In this document: piece by piece, positions 10,919-21,091 of the stretch
Layout: every line of letters begins with the position of its first letter
Numbering within the stretch: the stretch's first letter is position 1
Source: Basidiobolus meristosporus CBS 931.73
Taxonomy: Eukaryota > Basidiobolomycota > Basidiobolomycetes > Basidiobolales > Basidiobolaceae
Assembly: GCA_002104905.1 (NCBI GenBank)
Contig: MCFE01000349.1
Span: 1-64,000, forward strand
Length of the DNA: 64,000 bases
Reading direction: 5' to 3'
The notes under the pieces: generated by a model
Database searches by the model: none
The model's input: the letters and a program-made list of their open reading frames with translations, nothing else
What the model was told of the DNA's origin: nothing
Program-made: the position numbers and the translations under genes

Positions 10919-13002
10919 ATGTTGGAGAATCAAGAATGGAAGAATGCCATGCAGCAAATCCTGGCCCAACAGCAACAGTTACTCCAGATCCTCAGCCAAC
11001 AGCAACAAGGAATGACTACCATGGCTCAGAGCCAGCAAAGCCCTGTCAAGAGCAACTTTAGTGTGAAGGTCAACCGGTACCATGGCAGAGTCAATGAAAA
11101 CCTGGGAACTTGGCTCTTTCAGATTGAAGAAGCTTTTAAAGCTAATGGATTTGCTCCAGAGAGCAAGTTGCATTATGCAGCTTCTTACCTGGCAGATGCA
11201 GCTTTACAGTGGTACCACAACAAGACCAGGTCAGCTACTATGATGGGATGCTCTACAATCTCTACCTGGGATGAGTTTGTGTCGGAAATTCAGGATGCTT
11301 TTGAACCTCCACACCAACAGACACTACTAAGAAGGAAGTTAAAGACACTCAGACAGAAAGGAATGGTGCAAGAATACATCTATGAGTACAGATGTCTACT
11401 TGGACAAATTGAAAGAATGGACCCCTTGGATCAAGTTGAATACTTTATTGATGGGTTGAAAGAAAGAACTCGCAAGGAAGTCAATTACCGAAGACCTCAG
11501 ACTATTGAAGAAGCCATCAAGATTGCCATTGACTATGACTCAGCTATGTTTGGAGTTGGGAAGCCTACAGTGACTAATCAGAAAGGCTATAATCATTATG
11601 AAAGAAGACAATCAGAAGCAGTACCAATGGAAATAGATGCTATGCAGAAGAATCCCTCCTCAGAAGAATGCAAGAAGAGAGGACTTTACTTCAATTGCCA
11701 CCAGCAGGGACATATTGCAAAGTACTGCCCTCAGAGAAGAAATGGGCACCAGCCAACAAGAACCTTCAACCATATTGAGTCCCATGAACACAGTAATGTG
11801 GAAGATGAGCTTGAAGAAGACTTGGAACTCACCTTCCATATGACAGAAGAGTACTTGTCCCAAATGACTTCAAACTCAGGGAAGTTATTGTACTTGAATG
11901 GAGTAATCAATAGAGTACCTGCCAAGATCATGATTGACTCAGGAGTATTGCATGAGTACATGTCAGAGCAATTTGCTTTGAAAGCTGGAATCAACTCGGA
12001 ACCTACCAAATCAACTTCAGTCTCCACAGCTGATGGGAACTCCCACATAATCAACCGTATTACCCAGCCAGTAAGAATGAAGATCAATGACTATGAAGAA
12101 GACCTACAGGCTTATATATTTGGGAACTGCAAGTTTGACCTTGTACTTGGGAAAACCTGGCTATTTTGTTGTAATCCATCAATCAACTGGAGAACACATG
12201 CTACTCAGATCCAAAAAGACAACAAGACCTATGAGCTATTACTTGCCAGGCTGGATTTCAACTTGGTCAATTCCAGTATGTGTGAGACAAGTGAACTTAG
12301 CAAGACCCAGTTCTGTAGAGCACTTAGAAAAGGTACCCAGATGTTCCTCATGGCAGTATTACAGGAGGATTCCTCTACCCCAGCACCCCAGCAGGTCCAG
12401 ACTCTCTTGAAGAAATATTCAGACGTGTTTCCAGATGAGCTTGTAAGCCTACCACCAGTCAGAGACGTGGATCATGCCATTGACACAGGAGATAGCCCTC
12501 TAGTGAGCAAGACACCTTACAGAATGAGTCCATTGGAATTGGAGGAAATGAAGAGACAAATTGATCAGCTATTGGAGCAAGGATACATCAGGCCCAGCAA
12601 GTCACCCTGGGGAGCACCAGTGCTTTTTGTGAAAAAGAAGGATGGAACACTTAGGATGTGTATTGACTACAGAGCCCTGAACTCAGTTACCGTCAAGAAT
12701 AAGTACCCCATACCTCGGATTGATGAGCTTTTGGACCAACTTAATGGAGCCACTATTTTCAGTAAGATTGACCTCATGTCAGGATACAACCAAATTAGGG
12801 TGAAACCAGAAGATATTCCTAAGACAGCATTTAGGACCAGATATGGACATTACAAGTACTTAGTCATGAGTTTTGGCCTCACTAATGCCCCTGCAACATT
12901 CATGACGCTGATGCAGACTGTCTTTCAGGAGTACTTAGACAAGTTTGTGACAATCTACCTGGATGACATATTGATATACAGCAAGACAGAAGAGGATCAC
13001 GT
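10919..13002 (+). pseudogene. Gypsy gag-pol, 5' portion (Gag, protease, RT) cut by insertion
   Basis: The ATG at 10919 opens a frame that runs uninterrupted to 13002. Residues about 40-200 are a retrotransposon Gag ([32 protein letters not shown]). About residue 255 is a zinc knuckle reading [14 protein letters not shown], in which the first Cys of the CCHC motif is a Tyr. Near residue 340 is an aspartic protease [11 protein letters not shown]. The reverse transcriptase follows with [15 protein letters not shown] and the catalytic [10 protein letters not shown]. The frame then meets the nested LTR just after the codons for TEEDH. The rest of pol resumes at 14073. Confidence 0.93.
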
Positions 13003-14072
13003 TGTGGTGGTGTATAGGTCCAAGGGAGAGATACGTCCAACACTTCTCAAGTGTTTTGTGTGTGGGGTGTTCACTGGGTGTGGTAACCTCTGGCAAAAGC
13101 TTGCTAGGAATACTTGGGTTCTGTCTCTAATCTAATGTGAAGGGGAATAAAGCCACAAGCTTGTCAAGGGAGAACTATTGAGCTACAATCCCCAACTTAG
13201 TTGGCGTCTTAACAAAAGTATGTGCTGGGTTCAGCATCCTTTGAGATGACAATGTACTAAAGCTTCCAAAGTCAAAACAACTGTAAACTCCACCAGCAGG
13301 GACTTGATAAGAATGCAGCTGTGGTCAATAGTTACAAAGACAGAAAAGCATCTTTGCCTGTACAAGAACAAACTTGGGAAAGAATCAAATATAATAAAAG
13401 ATACCTACTCTGAGTATTCCTCACAAGTAGTGCCTCCAAGGTCAGTTGGCTGTCAGCGCGGTTTCCTGGGAGTGTCCTGTGGTCTGGGGTTGGAAGTTCA
13501 GGTAGCAGCAGGTAGCAGTGATCACACTAATCAACAAGTCGGTGTATTGATAAAAGGGATGATGATTTATTGTAGAGGGATAGCCTCCCTTATATACTTT
13601 TCTCACTGGCTAAGTGATTACTAATCATGGTGTTCCAGAAGGTTCTGGAGATCAATAGAAATCTTAATGACATCAGAATGACCTAAGAATGTTCCAAGTA
13701 GGTGCCGGAAGGTTCTAAGAGGCACAGCACATCCAACCAATCAGGAATCAGTATTCTGAAACCTGTGTAACATGGGGATACCATATATGGTATGGAAATG
13801 GTAGGGATGGTGACACGGCCAATCATGTGTCACGGGTACTGGCGCGGGTACTTGCCTAATATAGATGTACTTATTGCTAGTAATCTTACATAAAGTGAGG
13901 GGTAACTTATGCAATAAGGTAAGCAGGTGTGATAGTCAACCAGCTTATGGGATAGTACTGATTGGGTAAGACAAATGGGATAAAACTAAAATAAGTGTAG
14001 TAGAGATATAGGGAAGTAGAAAATAAGGGAATGAGCACATCTGTCAGTGGGTGTCACTGTCACCCCACTACA
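13003..14072. repeat. 1070-bp solo LTR nested inside the Gypsy pol gene
   Basis: The insert begins TGTGGTGGTG and ends CCCACTACA, so the termini are short imperfect inverted repeats with TG...CA. A 4-bp duplication ACGT flanks it (12999-13002 and 14073-14076). Removing the insert and one ACGT restores the Gypsy pol frame, which proves the boundaries. No coding domain is seen inside. Related copies lie at 6107-6637, 20801-21091 and 23998-24800. The parent element is unknown; the 4-bp duplication would fit a Gypsy-type integrase. Confidence 0.9.
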
Positions 14073-16126
14073 ACGTAGTGCACATTGAAAAGGTCTTGAA
14101 GAAACTAAGAGAGAACAAGCTATATGGCAAGATAGCCAAGTGTGAATTCTTCAAGGAACACGTTGAATACCTGGGACACATAGCGACTAGCACAGGAGTG
14201 ACCTTAGACCCTAAGAAGGTTGAAGTTATCAAGAATTTGAAGCAGCCCCATAGCATATCAGAACTCAGATCCTTCCTTGGAATGGTTTCCTATTATTGGA
14301 GATTTGTCAAGTCATTTGCAAGTATTGCAGCCCCTTTGACTGATATCCTCAAGAAAGACAATACCTACAAGTGGGACATAGCTTGTGAGACTGCCTTCCA
14401 GACGCTCAAGAATGAACTTGCTAAGCTGCCAAGCCTAAGAATACCAGACTTCAGAAAAGAGTTCACTCTGTGCACAGATGCTTCAGATTATGCAATTGGT
14501 GGAGTGCTGAGCCAAGAACACAAGGGAAAGGACTACCCTGTTGCCTTTGAATCCAAGAAACTGAACTCAGCAGAACAAAACTATCCAGTTCATGAGAAGG
14601 AGATGCTTGCTATAATACACTGTTTGAAGACATGGAGATGCTATATTGAAGGAGTCAAATGCACTGTGAAGACTGATCATGCCTCCCTCAAGTATATATT
14701 TACTCAGAAGGTACTCTCTAGAAGAATGACAAGATGGAGTGAATACATTCAGCAATTTGATCTGGAGATTGTCTACTGTCCTGGAAAAAACAACACGGTA
14801 GCTGATGCCTTATCAGGATTAGATCAAGTTGCACAACTCAACTTGGTGCATGAATCAGATTTGCCTAGCCTATTACCAAAGTACTTGGAGGACCAAGCCA
14901 TTCCTAATGAGGTGGATGAAGATATCAAGAAGATAATCCGTGATGAAGCCTGCAAATTTGTTGTACAGAATGAAACACTCTACCAAATTGTTGATGAAAG
15001 CCCTATTGCCTATTGTCCTTATGTTGCTCACCTGAATTTAATACATAAGCTACACAATGGATATGGACATCTTGGGATTGAAGGAACCTATAGCCTTGTG
15101 AAAGCCAGAGCATGGTGGCCCAGAATGAAACAAGACATTGAGAAGCTAGTAAAAACATGCCCAAACTGCCAAATCAATCAAGGCCTGCCACAAAGAATTG
15201 CTGAACTCCTCCCTTTGGAGCCTGTAAGACCATTTGAGAGATGGGGAATTGACTTTATTGGAAGACTACCAACTACCAGGAAATGCAACCGTTGGATCCT
15301 AGTAGCTATTGACCATGCCACTAAATGGCCAGTTGCTAAAGCTGTACCAATAGCCAGTGAACAAGAAGTTGCAAGTTTCATTTACCATGAGATCCTGATG
15401 AAGTTTGGATGCCCTGTGGAGATCTTATCCAATAGAGGTGCAAACTTTATGGCAAAGACATTAGAGGCTTACCTGGAAATGCAGCAGATCAGACACTTGA
15501 AAACCTCGGCATATCACCCCAGAACTAATAGAGTCACTGAGCGGTTTAATGGATTATTTGGAAAAATGCTGACCAAGTATGCAAATGGAGTTGTCAGTAG
15601 ATGGGATGAGTATATAGACCAAGCACTCTTTGCATGCAGAGTCAGAGTATACAACACCACCCAGCAATCACCATTTTACTTAGTTTATGGATGTGAACCA
15701 AGGATTCCAGGAGATCTCACACAACCAAAGCTTACAGACACCTTAGAAGATGAACTCAGTCAGCCAAGTAGACACCAGCAACTGGAACAAAGACGTCAAG
15801 AGGCACAGACCAAAGTATCTCAAAGTGCAGAAAAGATGAAGCAGAGATTTGATAAGACTATAGCACCAGAAGCATTGACAGTTGGGAACTTTGTATTGCT
15901 AAGAAACAACACTTGGAAGAAGTTTGAGCCACAATGGACAGGACCATTCAAGATCATCAGAGAATGTCCATTTGCAACTTACCAATTGGTGGACAAACAA
16001 GGCAATATCTGGGAAGACTTAGTGCATAGGGACAGACTCAAGTGTGCAAGACTTGCTGATAATACTGAACCATCAAGATATTGGTATCACAAGAAAAGAG
16101 ATTCAGGAGAACCCTCTCAACTTTAG
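14073..16126 (+). pseudogene. Gypsy pol, 3' portion (RNase H and integrase)
   Basis: The frame continues the RT thumb (DPKKVEVIKNLKQP; LRSFLGMVSYYWRFVKSFA). RNase H follows (CTDASDYAIGGVLSQ; YPVHEKEMLAII; KTDHASLKY; NNTVADALSG). The integrase has an HHCC finger (HKLHNGYGHLG ... CPNCQINQG), a first catalytic Asp in WGIDFIG, and a Glu in RVTERFNG. At the second catalytic position it reads ILSNRGANF where SDRG is normal, so Asp is replaced by Asn. A GPY/F-type C-terminal module (WTGPFKII) follows. The stop TAG is at 16124-16126. There is no chromodomain. Confidence 0.93.
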
Positions 16127-16127
16127 T

Positions 16128-16136
16128 AGGGGAGAA
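16128..16136 (+). other. Polypurine tract of the Gypsy element
   Basis: AGGGGAGAA (within GTAGGGGAGAA) lies between the pol stop codon and the first base of the 3' LTR. Confidence 0.8.
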
Positions 16137-16505
16137 TGTTATGATCTGCCGCTTGAATGTTTAAGTTAGATCAGTTTTTTAGTCAAATCAATTAGTATAT
16201 GTTTAGGTCATCAGTATATCAGTATTATCTATGAAATCAGTAGCATTGGTCAGCAAATGAATCAGCAGATCCTTATCAGACAGAAATAGATATACTAAGT
16301 AGGATCTTATTGGGTGATGATGATGCAATCAAATGAGTCATCAGCCACAACCTACATTAGGAAATACAATTAGTCAGCAATTGATCTGGCAAAATGTATA
16401 TAAGGAGCTGCTGGAACCTCAATAAAAATCAGTTCAAGTTTTAGTGAATACAATATTAGCTAAACTCCCTATTCCTCTACAACTCTTATACCAAGACTTG
16501 TAACA
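16137..16505 (+). repeat. 3' LTR of the Gypsy element (369 bp)
   Basis: This is the near-identical partner of 10494-10860. It is followed directly by the CACT target-site duplication and the resumed Copia A protease sequence. Confidence 0.93.
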
Positions 16506-19426
16506 CACTGACCTTTAAAGAAGTACTCTATGTAGCAGAAGTAGCTAAAAACCTACTCTCTGTAAGAAAGACTGAAGCAGAAGGACTCAGTTCCAGCTTT
16601 GACAGTTCTGGATGCAGGATCACTGATCAAAGTTGTACTCATATTGCATTGGGTATTAGAGATCAGAATCTGTATAATTTAACTTGTCTTCAATCTTATC
16701 TGGAAGCCAATATAGGTGACTAAAATGAAAAAGCACCAATGCTTTGGTATAGGAGATTCAGACATATGAATTTTAATTATTTGCGCAAATTGATCTCAGA
16801 TCAGCTAGTTTCCAGATTCAAAGTTGATCCCCCTGCTAATTTGGAGCACTGTGAGGCCTGCATATATAGGAAACAAGTCAGACAACTGTTCAATAGCTCT
16901 GGGTTAATCAAAACTAAGAAAAAAATTAGATTGTATTCACTCATACCTGTGTGGACCTACACAAAATTTATCCATAGGCAGGATGAGGTATTTAATCACA
17001 TTTATTGATGATTATACTAGATACATATGGATCAACTTCATGGAGAGAAAGGAAGAAGCTCTGTCTAAGCTCAGAGAGTTTAAAGCAACGGTGTATAGAG
17101 CAACTGGCGGAAAAATTATGATAATACGCACTGACAAAGGTGCCAAATATACCTCAAAACTTTTCATCCACTTCTGCAAAATTCATTGGATAAAGCAAAA
17201 GACTCCTGTAACATATTCTCCACAGCAGAATGGAGTAGTAGAGCATGTAAACAGATCGATAATCAATATGGTAAGATCTGTGATCCACAATCAAAAATTA
17301 TCCTATGATTTTTGGGCGGAATCTGTTGCCATAGCTGTCTACCTTAAAAATAGGTGTTACCACAGAATACTTTGTGATTCTTCTTCATTTAAAGCATGGT
17401 ATGGGTACTGACCAAGTGCAGAACATCTAAGAATATTTGGGTGTACAGCATATGCCAAGAAACCACCTGGAAATCAGTCAGGATTTGAGCCACAAAATAT
17501 AAAATCCTCATTTTTGAGCTACTGCACTGAGAGTAAAGCATACAGCCTCTACAAGGCCAAAGCAAAGAAGCTGATTAAGTCCAGGAATGTTTGATTAGAA
17601 AAAAACTGATAATATTCATATAATGACATCCAATGATGAATAAATTTGATCCCAAGTCCACTAACAATCAGGATTGAATCAGAGCAAAACAATGAGTATT
17701 TTTGCATTCCAGAGAACTCTAAAGCCATGGTTTAGCCAGACTCAGTGCCCAGAAATATCCCAGAAGTGATCATTCCTGTATCAAATGCCAGGTATTCCAG
17801 CCAGACAAGAAATAGCCCAAATTACTATATCAACAAGGGCTCAAACTTAGCCTTATCAATTTGGTCCATATTGATAAGCCCCAGACTGTAAAGAGGCCCT
17901 AAATAGCCCTCAGACAAAGTTTTGGAGATCTGCAATGACTGAGGAATATCAAGCCCTGATAGAAAATCAAACTTGGGACTTAGTCAAATTAGCAGGCAAC
18001 CAAAAATCAATTGGATGCAGATGGGTCTTTAAGAAAAGATATGAGGCTAATTGTACAATTGAAAGACACAAAGCAAGACTTGTGTCCAAACAATAGTCTC
18101 AAACCAATGGATTTGACTACACAGAGACCTTTGCATCTGTAGCCAAGTTTAATTCTGTCAGATTAATATTGGCTATTACAACCAAGTACAAGTCTTTTAT
18201 ACATCAAATGGACATGAAAGCTGCATTTTTGAATGGCAAACCTTATGAGGATGTGCCTAAGGACTAGCCTGATGGACTTGTTGACCAAAATAACCCCTAT
18301 TTGGTCTGCAAGCTTAAAAAATTTCTATATGGTCTCAAACAATCACTGAGAGCCTTGAATTGCAAGATAGATTCTTATTTGCAGTCTTTGAGTTTCAACA
18401 GGAGCAATGCTAACTATAGTAAATACTGTAAGCCAGATAGAGCAAGTCAGCTCTATTAGCACTATATGTGGATGATATTGTTATAGATACCAATAGCCTA
18501 GAAGAACTGGATAAGACTAAATCCAGTCTGTTTAAAGAGTTCAATATGTCCAACCTAGGAGAACTCAGTTACTACTTAGGGATAAAGTTCTTCATAGACA
18601 GAAGTACCCAGACTATTGCCCTAAGCCAATCCAAGTATATTCATGATTTACTAAAGCAGTATCAAATGGAAGACTGTAAACCAGCATCTACCTCAATGGA
18701 GACAAACCTTAACTTGGTCAAAACTCAAACAAATCAAGAGAGCTTGGTGCCATCTGAAATCCCTGACTTTTCTTATCAATCTATGGTCATCAATTGGATG
18801 TATATCATGCTTGGAACACCTCCAGATATCTCATATTCAATAGAAGCTGCCAGCCAGCACAATCCGAAATATTGATCTGATTATATTGAAGCAGTTGTGC
18901 AGATATTTAGATAGCTGAAAGGAACTGCTGATGTCTGCTTAGGATACACTTATAATGACTCAGAGCAGGATTTTGTGGGATGCCCTGATGCTGATTGAGG
19001 ACAAGATTTAGAAGAAAGAGGATCCACCACAGGATACACCTTTCTTTACTGTCAAGGAGCAATTTCATGGAATTCAAGAAAGCAACCCACCATAACACTT
19101 TCCACCACAGAGGCAGAGTACATGGCAGCCTGTGAAGCTACAAAAGAAGCAATGTGGGTAAGAAAGCTTTTTACAGATTTTGGCCTGTGTCAAACAACTC
19201 CTGTACTTTATTTGAGGATAATCAAGGATGTATACTATTAGGTAGAAATCCAACTTTTTATGCTAGAACCAAGCACATAGATATTAGACATCATTTCAAA
19301 CATGAAACTATAGAGAATAGCATAGTTAGCTTAGTTTACTGTCCCTCAGATGAAATAATTGCAGACATATTTACCAAACCATTAGCTAGAGTCAAGTGTG
19401 AATATCTTGGGTCAAAATTGGACTAG
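16506..19426 (+). pseudogene. Copia A pol after the Gypsy insertion (degenerate)
   Basis: The order of motifs is normal: rest of protease (TFKEVLYVAEVAKNLLS), integrase zinc finger (LWYRRFRHMNFNYL ... HCEACIYRKQ), catalytic core with FIDDYTRYIW, RTDKGAKY and QQNGVVEHVNR, then RT with LYVDD near 18467 and RNase H ([27 protein letters not shown]). Numerous in-frame stops and shifts are present (for example near 17410, 17600 and 18270). The second integrase Asp-containing motif has drifted to TDKGAKY. The stop of RNase H is at 19424-19426. Confidence 0.9.
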
Positions 19427-19454
19427 TCAGTACCAACATTTGGCTGAGTGGGAA

Positions 19455-19803
19455 TATTGTAAAAAATTTGTAATTCAACTTGAATATTCACTTAACTTAG
19501 TCACTTCAATCATTACCTTCATAATCTAGAGAATACTGACCAAATTCCTTGTTGGCATTTACTTGGAATATTCTCACCAAAATACCAGGTACCCACAGCA
19601 TGAAAATTCACAAAGTTGACAAACAGCCCCAATTTTTGCACACATGTTCTTGGGACCTTCCTAAGCTGATTCTACATGCATGCTATGCCAAGACCATGTA
19701 AAAGTACAAATACTACTTTTACACTCAATAAATCATCAAGTGAAACCCACATATTCTACTTGTCCTTCCAATCACTTCAAATATCTCCAAGACTCTTACA
19801 ACA
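19455..19803 (+). repeat. 3' LTR of Copia A (349 bp)
   Basis: It starts TATTGTAAAA (a variant of the family start TGTTGTAAAA) and ends CTCTTACAACA. An inverted repeat around the TATA-like region (GTAAAAGTA ... TACTTTTAC) lies near 19696-19720, and AATAAA near 19727. It is homologous throughout to 25771-26119 and 26126-26475. Confidence 0.88.
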
Positions 19804-20800
19804 GTTTCTCTGCTGTAACAGCAGGGAATGTATCAATTCTTGGCTGTGACATTGAGCTACTTGAGTTCCTTCTTTGCAGCAAAGATGCTGCTTTCTCTAC
19901 CTGCAATGTGTATCCACAGCAATTTTTTCCACAGGTGTTGTCTCATTGCATATTGGGATTTTGCCAGACTCATGCAGGGTACTGTTGTTAGGGGAGATAG
20001 GCTCACAATTCATCAGTGAGCCTGCTTCTTCAGAGCTATCACTCTGCATGCCATATTCAGAAGGCTAGGTGAGCCTAAAGGCATCACAAACTCACCTAAC
20101 CCAGTTTGTGCAAGGTGACTTGTATTGGCAGGTGCCATTATAGAAGTATCAAGTGGCTGGCAAGATATCAATGGTATAGTAGTGACTGATAAATGGTCAA
20201 ATATGACTTGTGTGGCAAAACACTGGCCATGATCCTTGTAATACTTTCTATGCTGTCTGCATGCTTCACAGCAAAGAGGTTTGCTATAATAGCCACATGG
20301 TCTTTTGTCTCTTCTCTTACAGCATTGAATCAAAGTAGTATTGTCTGTGGGGCAGACAGCTTGACCTTCAGCAATGTAACACTATAATATCACTTTTGGT
20401 CCATACTGATATGAATTTAAGACAGTCTTGTATTTGAGACATTGCACCTACATGAATATAAAATTCAATGATGACCCACCATAGTAAGAATTATAAATAA
20501 AGTTGTGGCTCTACATACTTATGTATATGTAACACTACATCCCCTTTGGTTTGACTTACTTCCATATATATGCCACCAAAGAATAAAGCAGAGTTGTTTA
20601 GTCCTCAACCAAACCCTACTGCTGACAGCAGCTGAAGAATTGTTGGACCACAGCTTGCTTTGACACTCAGTGCAACAAGTGGGGCTACATCTAAAAAAAG
20701 CCATGTTAAAACTGTGCCCACCAAAGATAATAATGTAGACTCCTCTGGCTCATAGGCAAGTAGGCAATTGAGAACCTCTGCAGAGCCACAATCTGACCAT
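19804..20800 (-). pseudogene. Transposase relic, N-terminal part (probable Plavaka/Tnp2-like)
   Basis: The minus-strand frame 20333-20013 begins with a Cys/His-rich stretch (CCEACRQHRKYY), which looks like the zinc-finger start of Plavaka-type transposases. The segment 19918-20195 is an inverted copy of 6660-6935. Bases 20334-20800 hold no readable gene. The assignment is tentative. Confidence 0.35.
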
Positions 20801-21091
20801 TGTAGTGGACTACAGTGACACCCACTGACATAATTGCTCATTTGCATATTTTCTACTTCCCTATTTCTTTACTACACTTATTTTAGTTTTATTACATTTG
20901 TATTACTTGATCAATACTATCCCATAAGCCGGCTGACTATCACACCTGCTTACCTTATTGCATAGGTTATCCCTCATTTTATGTAAGATTACTAGCTGTA
21001 AGTGCTTCTATATTAGGTAAGTACCTGTGCTAGCACTCATGACACATGGTCCACCCATGTCACCATCCCTACCTTTTCTATACCATATATG
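20801..21091. repeat. Inverted fragment of the 1.07-kb LTR family
   Basis: It begins TGTAGTGGACTACAGTGACACCCACTGACA, which is the reverse complement of the 3' end of the LTR at 13003-14072. It continues to the CCATATATG word before breaking into Copia B gag. It replaces the 5' LTR and Gag start of element B. Confidence 0.8.

Larger units (their letters stand above)
10494..16505 (+). mobile_element. Gypsy (Ty3-type) LTR retrotransposon, both LTRs present
   Basis: Two LTRs of 367 and 369 bp (10494-10860 and 16137-16505) start TGTTATGATCTGCC and end GTAACA. By eye they differ at about five bases plus two single-base indels, which points to a fairly recent insertion. A 4-bp target-site duplication CACT (10490-10493, 16506-16509) is present. 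Between the LTRs lie a tRNA-Met-type primer site, one gag-pol frame and a polypurine tract. The pol frame is split by a 1070-bp LTR (13003-14072), and the integrase carries a catalytic-site substitution, so the copy is defective. Confidence 0.95.
9405..19803 (+). mobile_element. Copia element A, host of a nested Gypsy insertion
   Basis: The element runs from a truncated 5' LTR (to 9460) through gag and the start of protease (to 10493). It is then interrupted by a complete 6-kb Gypsy element (10494-16505) and resumes at 16506 with the rest of protease, integrase, RT and RNase H, ending in a 349-bp 3' LTR (19455-19803). The interrupted word CATACACT|GACCTTTAAAG is seen uninterrupted in sibling element B near 22009, which proves the junction. 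Multiple stops and frameshifts make A older than its sibling copies B and D. Confidence 0.9.
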
